From: Streptomyces nymphaeiformis
Lineage (GTDB): Bacteria; Actinomycetota; Actinomycetes; Streptomycetales; Streptomycetaceae
DNA length: 64,000 bases
Direction: 5' to 3'
Assembly (NCBI RefSeq): GCF_014203895.1
Contig: NZ_JACHJY010000008.1
Location: 310,001-374,000 of the forward strand
Shown here: positions 15,831 through 23,948 of the stretch, one piece after another
How the letters are laid out: each line of letters begins with the position of its first letter
Position numbering within the stretch: the stretch's first letter is position 1
Program-made: the position numbers and the translations under genes
The notes under the pieces: model-generated
What the model saw: only the letters and a program-made list of their open reading frames with translations
Told to the model about the DNA's origin: nothing
Databases searched by the model: none

Positions 15831-17078
15831 CTACACCCCGAAAGCCGCCGGATAGGCGATCGTGCCCGAGGGGACCGGCTGCGAACCGTCCAGGACGAGC
15901 GCCATCATCACCTCGTCCGGAACCTCGAAACCTGGCTTGATTCCATACTCGGACGCCCGTACGAACCCGAACCGCGGGTAGTACCCCGGATGGCCGAGCA
16001 CGAGCACGAGCCGCTCGCCGCGCAGCCGGGCCGCGTCGAGGACCGCCCGGACGACGGCCTGCCCGGCACCGGCGTTCTGGTGCTCCGGAGCGACCGCGAC
16101 CGGGCCCAGGGCCGCCGCGGGGACCCCGTTCACATGGCAGCGGGAGATCAGCGCGTGCGCGGCGACCGTGCCGTCCGGGGCCTCCGCCACGTACGACAGG
16201 CCCGGCAGCCAGGCTCCGGGGTCGGCGCGGAGCGCGTCGACGAGACCGGCCTCCTCCGGCGTCGGGAAGGCCGCCGCGTTGACGGCCCGTACGGCGGCGA
16301 CGTCCCCGGGGGTCTCCGGCCGGGTGCGCCAGCGCGGATCGACGGGTCGCAGGACGAAGCCCGCGTACCCGTAGTCGGAGCCGTGCTCGCGCCGCAGCGC
16401 GATCTCGGCGCGCGCCCCCGCCACCGCCTCGGCCATGCCGGGCACGGAGGTGTCCGCCGCGTCGGCGTGCGCGGCCAGCGGGACGTAGTACTCGTCCCAG
16501 TCGCTCTCGGGCTGCGGGACGGTCCCCAGGACGTGGTAGCCGGCCCCGGCGGCCGCCGCCGCGTTCCCGGCGACGGTACGGAGGGTGTAGTGGTCCTCCC
16601 AGAAGGCGCGGGCCGCCGGGCCCGGCTCCTCGGCGGTCCAGACGCACTCGGTGAGCACCAGGGTGCCCCCGGGTGCGAGGAGCCTGCGCCACTCGGTCAG
16701 GGCCCGGTCGAAGCCGAGGACGAAGACCGAGCTCTCGGCCCAGACCAGGTCGAAGGAGCCGTCGGGGAACGGCAGCGCGCCCATGTCGGCGTTCAGGGTG
16801 CGGACCGCCCCGTCGAGCCCGCGGGCCGCGGCGGTCTCCCGCAGCTCCGCGAGGAACGGCTCGTGGGTGTCGACGGCGGTCACCTCGGCACCCGCCTCGG
16901 CGGCGAGCAGCAGCGCGGAGCGGCCGGGGCCGCAGCCCAGGTCGAGCACGCGCGGACGCCCGGGAAGGCGGCCCGCGAGCGCGAGGAGCCGACGGGTGGT
17001 GGTGTCGGAGCCCGGACCCTGGCGCGGAAGGCCGTGGTGCAGGGCGAAGAAGGAGTCGTGCAGAGCGTTGTCGGACAA
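15831..17078 (-). CDS. bifunctional SAM methyltransferase / GNAT N-acetyltransferase fusion
   Basis: This 415-residue protein joins two enzymes. Residues 1-245 are a class I methyltransferase: VLDLGCGPGRSALLLA is motif I, VTAVDTHEPF holds the ribose-binding acid, and the later FDLVWAESSVFVLG and LLAPGGTLVLTE segments are standard. Residues 255-415 are a GNAT domain of the YhbS type, with AALGPVAVAPEHQNAGAG for acetyl-CoA binding and LVLGHPGYYPRFGF. Both catalytic cores look intact. The fusion suggests a substrate that is methylated and acetylated or two consecutive steps; the substrate is unknown. A 23-codon ORF with its own ribosome-binding site lies upstream on the same strand. Confidence 0.85.
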   Translation of the reverse strand: MSDNALHDSFFALHHGLPRQGPGSDTTTRRLLALAGRLPGRPRVLDLGCGPGRSALLLAAEAGAEVTAVDTHEPFLAELRETAAARGLDGAVRTLNADMGALPFPDGSFDLVWAESSVFVLGFDRALTEWRRLLAPGGTLVLTECVWTAEEPGPAARAFWEDHYTLRTVAGNAAAAAGAGYHVLGTVPQPESDWDEYYVPLAAHADAADTSVPGMAEAVAGARAEIALRREHGSDYGYAGFVLRPVDPRWRTRPETPGDVAAVRAVNAAAFPTPEEAGLVDALRADPGAWLPGLSYVAEAPDGTVAAHALISRCHVNGVPAAALGPVAVAPEHQNAGAGQAVVRAVLDAARLRGERLVLVLGHPGYYPRFGFVRASEYGIKPGFEVPDEVMMALVLDGSQPVPSGTIAYPAAFGV

Positions 17079-17147
17079 CGTGGAAACCCTTGGGTGAAAG
17101 GGCCCCGGCCGACGACGTGACGTACCGGTGGGAAGACCGGGATCAGG

Positions 17148-17219
17148 TCAGCCGGAGACCCGGAGGCTGAGGGACGACCGGGCGCTGCCGCACGGGGCAG
17201 CCTCCATCGCGACGGTCAT
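17148..17219 (-). CDS. possible 23-aa leader peptide
   Basis: A short ORF begins at ATG 17219, preceded by an AGAGGAGCTGAGG-type Shine-Dalgarno region, and ends at TGA 17148-17150, 69 bases before the methyltransferase-acetyltransferase start. The peptide begins MTVAMEAAPCGS and is Ser/Arg rich afterwards. It could be a regulatory leader. It could equally be chance, as no matching terminator/antiterminator pair is obvious. Confidence 0.3.
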   Translation of the reverse strand: MTVAMEAAPCGSARSSLSLRVSG

Positions 17220-17275
17220 CAACCTCAGCTCCTCTCCACACGCGTTCGTACGACGAGACTAACAGCCGGGGCCGC

Positions 17276-18217
17276 TCAGAGGCAGAGCTTCGCCTCGTGC
17301 TCCGCGTGCCCGACCGGCTCCAGCTGGAAGGTGCAGTGCTCCACGTCGAAGTGCGAGCCCAGGCAGCCCTGGAGGTCGTGCAGCATCTTCTCGTGCCCGA
17401 CGGAGTCCAGCGCGTCCTGGTCGACGACCACGTGCGCGGAGAGCACCGGCATGCCCGAGGTGATCGTCCAGGCGTGCAGGTCGTGGACGCCCTCGACGCC
17501 CGGCAGGGCCAGGATGTGCGCCCGCACCTCCGCCATGTCGACGCCCTTCGGGGCCGCCTCCAGGAGCACGTCCAGGGTCTCGCGCAGCAGCTTGAGCGTG
17601 CGCGGCACGATCATCAGGCCGATCACGATCGAGGCGATCGGGTCGGCGTACTGCCAGCCCGTCGCCAGGATGATCCCGGACGCGACGATCACGGTGACCG
17701 AACCGAGGGCGTCCGCGAGCACCTCCAGATACGCCCCGCGGACGTTGAGGCTCTCCTTCTGGCCCCGCATGAGCAGCGACAGCGAGATCACGTTGGCCAC
17801 CAGGCCGATCACCGCGAACGCGATCGCCAGCCCGCCCCTGGTCTCGGCCGGCTCGATGAACCGCTGGATCGCCTCGTACAGCACGTAACCGCCGACGACG
17901 AGCAGCAGCAGGCAGTTGGCGAGCGCCGCCAGGATCTCGGCCCGGGCGTACCCGAAGGTGCGGTTCCCCGAGGGCGGCCGGTTCGCGAAGTGGATCGCGA
18001 GGAGCGCCATCGCGAGGCCGACCGCGTCGGTCGCCATGTGCGCCGCGTCCGCGATCAGCGCGAGCGAGTCGGCGACGATTCCGCCGATGATCTCGATCAC
18101 CATCACGGAGAGCGTGATGCCGAGCGCGATCCGCAGCCGGCTCCGGTAGGCGGCAGCCGCCGTACCCGTCGGCGGCGGGCCGCCGTGGCTGTGCCCGTGG
18201 TCGTGTCCAGCCCCCAT
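17276..18217 (-). CDS. cation diffusion facilitator (zinc/cobalt-type exporter)
   Basis: This 313-residue inner-membrane exporter starts with a His-rich loop (HDHGHSHGG). Six helices follow, with the metal-site motif DSLALIADAAHMATDAVG in helix 2 and VLADALGSVTVIVASG in helix 5. Those HxxxD and DxxxD patterns resemble the zinc/cadmium/cobalt group. The C-terminal cytoplasmic domain (VEGVHDLHAWTITSGMPVLSAHV) is the usual metal-sensing ferredoxin-like fold. Proton-coupled export of zinc or related metal from the cytoplasm is expected. The start at 18217 is supported by GGGAGG seven bases upstream. An imperfect palindrome at 18287-18309 may be a metal-dependent operator. Confidence 0.9.
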   Translation of the reverse strand: MGAGHDHGHSHGGPPPTGTAAAAYRSRLRIALGITLSVMVIEIIGGIVADSLALIADAAHMATDAVGLAMALLAIHFANRPPSGNRTFGYARAEILAALANCLLLLVVGGYVLYEAIQRFIEPAETRGGLAIAFAVIGLVANVISLSLLMRGQKESLNVRGAYLEVLADALGSVTVIVASGIILATGWQYADPIASIVIGLMIVPRTLKLLRETLDVLLEAAPKGVDMAEVRAHILALPGVEGVHDLHAWTITSGMPVLSAHVVVDQDALDSVGHEKMLHDLQGCLGSHFDVEHCTFQLEPVGHAEHEAKLCL

Positions 18218-18606
18218 GACAAGGCCTCCCGGTCGTGTCTCTCGTGTGCCCCGATTCGCAAGTGAACTACGGGTGGGGGGTATGTGCAACACGGTACTGA
18301 ACACCGTTGTCATATGCTCTGACCTGCGACGACGTCGGAACCGAGGGGCAGTGCGGGTGGCCTCCCGGAACGGGGTTCGCCGGGCGGGCGGCCGCTCGCC
18401 CGTGATGATCTCCACGGAACGCGGCGCACCCGGACGGACACGGACGGTCCCGGGGGAGTACTGCCGACGAAGCCTCGGTGAAATCGCACTCCGTTCATCC
18501 GATAGCCTCAGCCGACGTGTCGCCGCCCGGTGCCGGGCCACACCGCCGCGCCCGGGGCCGCCATGGCCCCGCCGGCCCCTCCGTCAGCTTCAAGGAGTGA
18601 GTTCGT
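18218..18606. other. intergenic region between divergent CDF exporter and envelope operon
   Basis: No convincing gene is present. It holds the imperfect palindrome at 18287-18309, presumed promoters for both divergent units, and the AAGGAG ribosome-binding site at 18592-18597 that points to a CTG start for the following gene. Confidence 0.6.
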
Positions 18607-20433
18607 CTGTCGACCGCCATCCTCACCGGCCCGCCGGCACCCGGATCCTCACTCGACGGTGATCTGCGGTCGCTCGGCTTCGACGTCCGGATCGCCTCCG
18701 GCGCCGAGGAGGCCGGCACCCTGCTGGCCGCCGTTCCGGCGGGCGAGCGCGTCGCGCTCGTCGACCCCCGGTTCGTCGGTCACGTGCACGCCCTGCGCCT
18801 CACCCTGACCGACCCCCGCTTCCCCGCCGCCGCCGCCCCCGGCGCGCTCACCGCGCAGCCCGAGGCCCGCCCGGCGCTCGCCCGCGCCCTGGGAGCGGTC
18901 TCCGCGACCGCCGGCACCGGCGCGCGCACCGGCACCGACGCGGGCGCCCGCACCGACGCCGACGTCCTCACCGACACGCTCGCCGAGACGCTCGACGCCG
19001 ACGGCGTCGCCGTGCACCGGCCCCAGCTCGGCACCCTCGTCGCCACCGTGCCCACCGACGCGGAGGCCCGCCACGAGGCCCGCGCCGCCGTGGACGCCGT
19101 CGACGACGAGGCCGTACGGCTGCGCTCCGCCGTGAAGGCGCACGACGGCTTCTTCACCACCTTCTTCATCAGCCCGTACTCGCGCTACATCGCCCGCTGG
19201 TGCGCGCGCCGCGGACTCACCCCCAACCAGGTCACCACCGCCTCGCTGCTCACCGCGCTGATCGCGGCCGGCTGCGCGGCCACCGGTGCGCGCGGCGGCT
19301 ACATCGCCGCCGGCGTCCTCCTGCTCGTCTCCTTCGTCCTCGACTGCACGGACGGGCAGCTCGCCCGCTACGCGCTGAAGTACTCGACGATGGGCGCCTG
19401 GCTCGACGCGACCTTCGACCGGGCCAAGGAGTACGCCTTCTACGCGGGCCTCGCGCTCGGCGCCGCCCGCAACGGCGACGACGTCTGGGCCCTCGCCCTC
19501 GGCGCGATGGTCCTCATGACCTGCCGGCACGTCGTGGACTTCTCGTTCAACGAGGCCAACCACGACGCCACCGCGAACACGAGCCCCACCGCGGCCCTCT
19601 CCGACCGGCTCGACAACCTCGGCTGGACCGTCTGGGCCCGCCGCATGATCATCCTGCCGATCGGCGAGCGCTGGGCGATGATCGCCGTCCTCACCGCCGC
19701 CACCAGCCCCCGGATCGTCTTCTGGGCCCTGATCATCGGCTGCGCCTTCGGCGCCTGCTACACCACGGCCGGCCGCGTCCTGCGCTCCCTGACCCGCAAG
19801 GCGAAGCGGACCGACCGGGCCGCGCAGGCCCTGGCGGACCTCGCGGACAGCGGTCCGATCGCCTCGGCCGTCGCGAAGGCGGCCCGCCGCCTCCCGGCGC
19901 CCGCCCCGGTCGCCGCCCTCCTCGCCGCCGTGCTGATGGTCGCGGGCGCGCTGGTCCTGCCCTTCGGCGACGCCCGCCTCGTCGCCGTCGCGGCCGGGTA
20001 CGCGATCCTCTCCGGCGTCGCCGTCGCCCGCCCCCTCAAGGGCGCCCTCGACTGGCTCGTCCCCCCGCTCTTCCGCGCCGCCGAGTACACCACCGTCCTC
20101 GTGCTCGCCGCCCGCTCCGACGTCCCGCAGGCGCTTCCCGCCGCATTCGGGCTGGTCGCGGCCGTCGCCTACCATCACTACGACACGGTGTACCGCATTC
20201 GCGGAGGCACCGGCGCGCCGCCCGCCTGGCTGGTGCGCGTCACCGGCGGCCACGAGGGGCGCACGCTCCTGGTGACCGTCCTCGCCGCCCTGCTGGCGGA
20301 CCGCGGCGACGACTTCACCCTGGCACTGACCGCGCTCGCGGTCGCCGTCGGGCTGGTGGTGCTCGTGGAGTCCATCCGCTTCTGGGTCTCCTCCGGAGCA
20401 CCCGCCGTTCACGACGAAGGAGAAACAGCATGA
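18607..20433 (+). CDS. membrane CDP-alcohol phosphotransferase-domain protein (DUF5941-type), probable CTG start
   Basis: The reading frame opens after a TGA near 18598 and the first sensible codon is CTG 18607, nine bases after AAGGAG. This gives 608 residues beginning with LTG-containing sequence that resembles the family N-terminus; GTG 18784 would remove 59 of them. Residues 1-185 are soluble and Ala/Thr rich. Residues 190-600 hold many membrane helices with the complete CDP-alcohol motif: D246, D249, G250, A253-R254, G263, D267 and D271. The family moves a phospho-alcohol from a CDP donor to a lipid or second alcohol. It opens an operon whose next ATG overlaps its stop. The donor is probably made by the next two genes. 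Confidence 0.82.
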   Translation: MSTAILTGPPAPGSSLDGDLRSLGFDVRIASGAEEAGTLLAAVPAGERVALVDPRFVGHVHALRLTLTDPRFPAAAAPGALTAQPEARPALARALGAVSATAGTGARTGTDAGARTDADVLTDTLAETLDADGVAVHRPQLGTLVATVPTDAEARHEARAAVDAVDDEAVRLRSAVKAHDGFFTTFFISPYSRYIARWCARRGLTPNQVTTASLLTALIAAGCAATGARGGYIAAGVLLLVSFVLDCTDGQLARYALKYSTMGAWLDATFDRAKEYAFYAGLALGAARNGDDVWALALGAMVLMTCRHVVDFSFNEANHDATANTSPTAALSDRLDNLGWTVWARRMIILPIGERWAMIAVLTAATSPRIVFWALIIGCAFGACYTTAGRVLRSLTRKAKRTDRAAQALADLADSGPIASAVAKAARRLPAPAPVAALLAAVLMVAGALVLPFGDARLVAVAAGYAILSGVAVARPLKGALDWLVPPLFRAAEYTTVLVLAARSDVPQALPAAFGLVAAVAYHHYDTVYRIRGGTGAPPAWLVRVTGGHEGRTLLVTVLAALLADRGDDFTLALTALAVAVGLVVLVESIRFWVSSGAPAVHDEGETA

Positions 20434-21167
20434 TCGGCCTCGTACTGGCAGCCGGTGCCGGACGGCGTCTGCGCCCCTACACCGACACCCTCCCGAAGGC
20501 CCTCGTGCCCGTCGACGGTGACACCACCATCCTCGACCTCACGCTGAAGAACTTCGCCGAGATCGGCCTCACCGAGGTCGCGATCGTCGTCGGCTACCGC
20601 AAGGAGGCCGTCTACGACCGCAAGGACGCCCTGGAGGCCAAGTACGGCCTCCAGATCACCCTCGTCGACAACGACAAGGCCGAGGAGTGGAACAACGCCT
20701 ACTCCCTGTGGTGCGCCCGTGAGGTCCTCAAACGCGGCGTGATCCTCGCCAACGGCGACACCGTCCACCCGGTCTCCGTCGAGAAGACGCTGCTCGCCGC
20801 CCGCGGCGAGGGCCGGAAGATCATCCTCGCCCTCGACACGGTGAAGAACCTCGCCGACGAGGAGATGAAGGTCATCACCGCCGAGGGCAAGGGCGTCCAG
20901 CGCATCACCAAGCTCATGGACCCGGCCACCGCCACCGGCGAGTACATCGGCGTCACCCTCATCGAGGCCGAGGCCGCCGAGGAGCTCGCCGACGCCCTCA
21001 AGGCCACCTTCGAGCGCGACCCCGACCTGTACTACGAGGACGGCTACCAGGAGCTGGTCAACCGCGGCTTCACCGTCGACGTCGAGCCCATCGGCGACGT
21101 CAAGTGGGTCGAGATCGACAACCACGACGACCTCGCGAAGGGCCGTGAGATCGCGTGCCAGTACTGA
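20430..21167 (+). CDS. sugar/alcohol-phosphate nucleotidyltransferase (cytidylyltransferase-like)
   Basis: This 245-residue enzyme begins LVLAAGAGRRLRP with LPKALVPVDG 22 residues in, the NTP-binding and lysine signature of the LicC/RmlA-like nucleotidyltransferase fold. NNAYSLWCAREVL and ILANGDTVHP (metal-binding Asp) follow. The NNxYSLW segment is characteristic of the phosphocholine-cytidylyltransferase branch. Position between a CDP-alcohol phosphotransferase and a glycerol-1-phosphate-dehydrogenase homologue makes a CTP-dependent activation of a polyol phosphate, perhaps glycerol-1-phosphate, the simplest inference. It overlaps both neighbours (ATGA upstream, 13 bases downstream). Confidence 0.85.
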   Translation: MIGLVLAAGAGRRLRPYTDTLPKALVPVDGDTTILDLTLKNFAEIGLTEVAIVVGYRKEAVYDRKDALEAKYGLQITLVDNDKAEEWNNAYSLWCAREVLKRGVILANGDTVHPVSVEKTLLAARGEGRKIILALDTVKNLADEEMKVITAEGKGVQRITKLMDPATATGEYIGVTLIEAEAAEELADALKATFERDPDLYYEDGYQELVNRGFTVDVEPIGDVKWVEIDNHDDLAKGREIACQY

Positions 21168-22216
21168 CCCGGCTGATCCCTTCGCCGGTCGTCGTCGACA
21201 TCCGCAGGGGAGCGCTGGACGACCTGTCCGCGCTCCTCGCGGACCAGCGGATCTCCAGCAACGGCAAGATCGCCGTCGCCATCAGCGGCGGCTCGGGCCT
21301 CAAGCTGCGTGACCACTTCGCCCCCGAGCTGCCGGGTGCCGACTGGTACCCGGTCTCGGGCGGCACGATCGACGAGGCCGTCAAGCTCGCCGACGCCATG
21401 CGCGGCAAGCGGTACGACGCCGTGGTCGCCCTCGGCGGCGGCAAGATCATCGACGTGACCAAGTACGCGGCGGCCCGGGTCGGGCTGCCGCTGGTGGCCA
21501 TCGCCACCAACCTGTCGCACGACGGGATCTGCTCGCCGATCTCCACCCTGGACAACGACAACGGGCGCGGCTCCTACGGTGTGCCCACCCCGATCGCGCT
21601 GGTCATCGACCTCGACGTGATCCGGGACGCCCCCGTGCGGTACGTCCGCTCCGGCATCGGCGACGCGATCTCCAACCTCTCCGCCATCGCGGACTGGGAG
21701 CTCTCGCACCGCGAGACCGGCGAGCCCGTCGACGGCCTGGCCGCCGCCATGGCCCGCAGCGCCGGCGAGGCCGTGCTCCGCCACCCCGGCGGCGTGGGCG
21801 ACGACGACTTCCTCGTCACGCTCTCCGAAGGCCTGGTGATGTCCGGCATCGCCATGTCGATCAGCGGCGACAGCCGCCCCTCCTCGGGCGCCTGCCACGA
21901 GATCAGCCACGCCTTCGACCTGCTCTTCCCGGCCCGCGCCGCCAGCCACGGCGAGCAGTGCGGTCTCGGCGCGGCCTTCGCCATGCACCTGCGGGGCGAC
22001 CGCGACGCGTCCGCGCTCATGGTCGACACCCTGCGCCGGCACGGGCTGCCCGTCCTGCCGGAGGAGATGGGCTTCACCGTGGACGAGTTCGTCCAGGCGG
22101 TGTCCTTCGCCCCGCAGACCCGGCCGGGCCGCTTCACCATCCTCGAACACCTCGACCTGTCCGACGACGAGATCAGGGACGCGTACGCCGACTATGCCAA
22201 ATCCATCGGTAGCTGA
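21155..22216 (+). CDS. sn-glycerol-1-phosphate dehydrogenase-family oxidoreductase (EgsA/AraM-like)
   Basis: This 353-residue enzyme belongs to the iron-containing alcohol dehydrogenase/dehydroquinate synthase-like superfamily. The NAD(P)-binding GGGKIIDVTKYAA is at residues 94-106. Zn/Ni ligands expected in glycerol-1-phosphate dehydrogenases are present: D170 (SGIGDAISN), H248 (SGACHEISH) and H265 (SHGEQCG). EgsA makes the archaeal lipid backbone and AraM a bacillary counterpart; both reduce dihydroxyacetone phosphate to sn-glycerol-1-phosphate. A related 2-deoxy-inosose-synthase-like or other polyol dehydrogenase role cannot be excluded. GTG 21155 overlaps the previous gene by 13 bases and the next gene starts 23 bases before its stop. 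Confidence 0.8.
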   Translation: MPVLTRLIPSPVVVDIRRGALDDLSALLADQRISSNGKIAVAISGGSGLKLRDHFAPELPGADWYPVSGGTIDEAVKLADAMRGKRYDAVVALGGGKIIDVTKYAAARVGLPLVAIATNLSHDGICSPISTLDNDNGRGSYGVPTPIALVIDLDVIRDAPVRYVRSGIGDAISNLSAIADWELSHRETGEPVDGLAAAMARSAGEAVLRHPGGVGDDDFLVTLSEGLVMSGIAMSISGDSRPSSGACHEISHAFDLLFPARAASHGEQCGLGAAFAMHLRGDRDASALMVDTLRRHGLPVLPEEMGFTVDEFVQAVSFAPQTRPGRFTILEHLDLSDDEIRDAYADYAKSIGS

Positions 22217-23006
22217 GCTCCGTCCCGCGCGGAAGCCGACCGTCGCCGAGCTCCGCCCGGTCGTCCACCCCCCGGGTGTGAAGGACCGGCGGAGCGGCGA
22301 GCACTGGGGCGGCCGCCTCTACATGCGGGAGATCTCGCTCAGGATCACCCGTCAGCTCGTCGGCACCAAGGTCACGCCGAACCAGCTCACGTACGTCATG
22401 ACGCTCGCGGGCGTCCTCGCCGCACCGGCCCTGCTGGTGCCCGGGATCCCGGGGGCGCTGCTCGGCGCGCTCATGGTCCAGCTCTACCTGCTGCTCGACT
22501 GCGTCGACGGCGAGGTGGCCCGCTGGAAGAAGCAGTACTCGCTGGCCGGTGTCTACCTGGACCGGGTCGGCGCCTACCTGTGCGACGCGGCGGTGCTCGT
22601 CGGCTTCGGCCTGCGCGCCGCCGACCTGTGGGGCTCGGGCCGGATCGACTGGCTGTGGGCCTTCCTGGGCACGCTCGCCGCCCTCGGCGCCATCCTGATC
22701 AAGGCCGAGACCGACCTCGTCGGCGTCGCCCGCCACCAGGGCGGTCTGCCTCCGGTCAAGGAGGCGGCCTCCGAGCCGCGCTCCTCCGGGATGGCGCTGG
22801 CCCGCCGGGCCGCCGGCGCGCTCAAGTTCCACCGGCTGGTCCTCGGCATCGAGGCCTCGCTGCTCATCGTGGTCCTGGCGATCGCGGACCAGGTCAGGGG
22901 AGACCTCTTCTTCTCCCGGCTCGGTGTCGCCGTCCTCGCCGGCATCGCGCTGCTCCAGACCGTGCTGCACCTCGTGTCGATCATGGTCTCCAGCAGGCTG
23001 AAGTGA
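22194..23006 (+). CDS. CDP-alcohol phosphatidyltransferase-family membrane protein with altered fourth motif Asp
   Basis: This 270-residue membrane protein has the family motif DCVDGEVAR at residues 102-110, G119 and D123, but residue 127, normally the fourth Asp that acts as base, is Ala (LDRVGAYL). The rest of the six-helix pattern is present. It may therefore be catalytically altered, use a displaced acid (for example D132 in YLCDAA), or act as a partner of the first CDP-alcohol enzyme. The first 35 residues contain a tandem repeat (VAELRPA/VAELRPV). Its ATG overlaps the dehydrogenase gene by 23 bases, so expression is coupled. Confidence 0.82.
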   Translation: MPNPSVAELRPARKPTVAELRPVVHPPGVKDRRSGEHWGGRLYMREISLRITRQLVGTKVTPNQLTYVMTLAGVLAAPALLVPGIPGALLGALMVQLYLLLDCVDGEVARWKKQYSLAGVYLDRVGAYLCDAAVLVGFGLRAADLWGSGRIDWLWAFLGTLAALGAILIKAETDLVGVARHQGGLPPVKEAASEPRSSGMALARRAAGALKFHRLVLGIEASLLIVVLAIADQVRGDLFFSRLGVAVLAGIALLQTVLHLVSIMVSSRLK

Positions 23007-23014
23007 GGCCGGCC

Positions 23015-23899
23015 GTGAGCACGCCGCTCAGGGTGGGTGCCGTCGTCATCACGATGGGCACCCGCCCCGACGACCTGCGCGCGCTCATCGACTCGATCGC
23101 CGCGCAGGAGGGCGACCCGGTCGAGGTCGTCGTCGTCGGTCAGGGCACCCCGGTCACCGGGGTGCCCGACGGGGTCCGCACCGTCGAGCTGCCCGAGAAC
23201 CTGGGCATCCCCGGCGGCCGGAACGTCGGCATCGAGGCCTTCGGCCCCGGCGGCACCGACGTCGACGTCCTCCTCTTCCTCGACGACGACGGGCTGCTCG
23301 CCCACACGGACACCGCCGAGCTTGTCCGGCAGGCCTTCACCGCCGATCCGCGCCTCGGCATCATCAGCTTCCGGATCGCCGATCCGGAGACCGGGGTCAC
23401 CCAGCGCCGGCACGTGCCGCGGCTGCGCTCGGCCGACCCGATGCGCTCCTCGCGGGTGACCACCTTCCTCGGCGGCGCCAACGCCGTCCGCACCAAGGTC
23501 TTCGCCGAAGTCGGCGGCCTGCCGGACGAGTTCTTCTACGCGCACGAGGAGACCGACCTCGCCTGGCGCGCGCTCGACGCCGGCTGGATGATCGACTACC
23601 GTTCCGACATGGTGCTGTTGCACCCCACGACAGCCCCTTCCCGGCACGCCTCGTACCACTTCAACGTGGCCCGCAACCGAGTGTGGCTGGCACGTCGCAA
23701 TCTGCCCGCGCCCCTGGTGCCGGTCTATCTCGGCGTCTGGCTCCTGCTCACCCTGGCCCGGCGGCCCTCGCTCTCCGCGCTGAAGGCGTGGCTCGGCGGC
23801 TTCCGCGCGGGCTGGACGACCCCCTGCGGACCGCGCCGCCCCATGAGGTGGCGTACGGTGTGGCGGCTGACCCGGCTGGGTCGCCCCCCGGTCGTCTGA
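23015..23899 (+). CDS. family 2 glycosyltransferase
   Basis: This 294-residue GT-A enzyme starts at GTG 23015, with GAGG six bases upstream. VGAVVITMGTRPDDLRALI opens the nucleotide-sugar domain, FLDDDG (about residue 91) is the DXD-type metal site, and FFYAHEETDLAWRALDAGW is the ED-type acceptor motif of GT2. A hydrophobic segment (VPVYLGVWLLLTLARRP) near residue 245 could associate with membrane. It probably adds sugar to the polymer or lipid made by the neighbouring CDP-alcohol enzymes before export. The sugar is unknown. Confidence 0.85.
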   Translation: MSTPLRVGAVVITMGTRPDDLRALIDSIAAQEGDPVEVVVVGQGTPVTGVPDGVRTVELPENLGIPGGRNVGIEAFGPGGTDVDVLLFLDDDGLLAHTDTAELVRQAFTADPRLGIISFRIADPETGVTQRRHVPRLRSADPMRSSRVTTFLGGANAVRTKVFAEVGGLPDEFFYAHEETDLAWRALDAGWMIDYRSDMVLLHPTTAPSRHASYHFNVARNRVWLARRNLPAPLVPVYLGVWLLLTLARRPSLSALKAWLGGFRAGWTTPCGPRRPMRWRTVWRLTRLGRPPVV

Positions 23900-23948
23900 C
23901 ATCGTGGTACTCCACGTGCCGCGCATCTTGAACACGAAAGTTTCGACT

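Noticed and set aside
17079..17270. Possible SAM or cobalamin riboswitch before the methyltransferase-acetyltransferase fusion
   Set aside because: I could not find the conserved core of either class; only a short ORF and weak hairpins are present.
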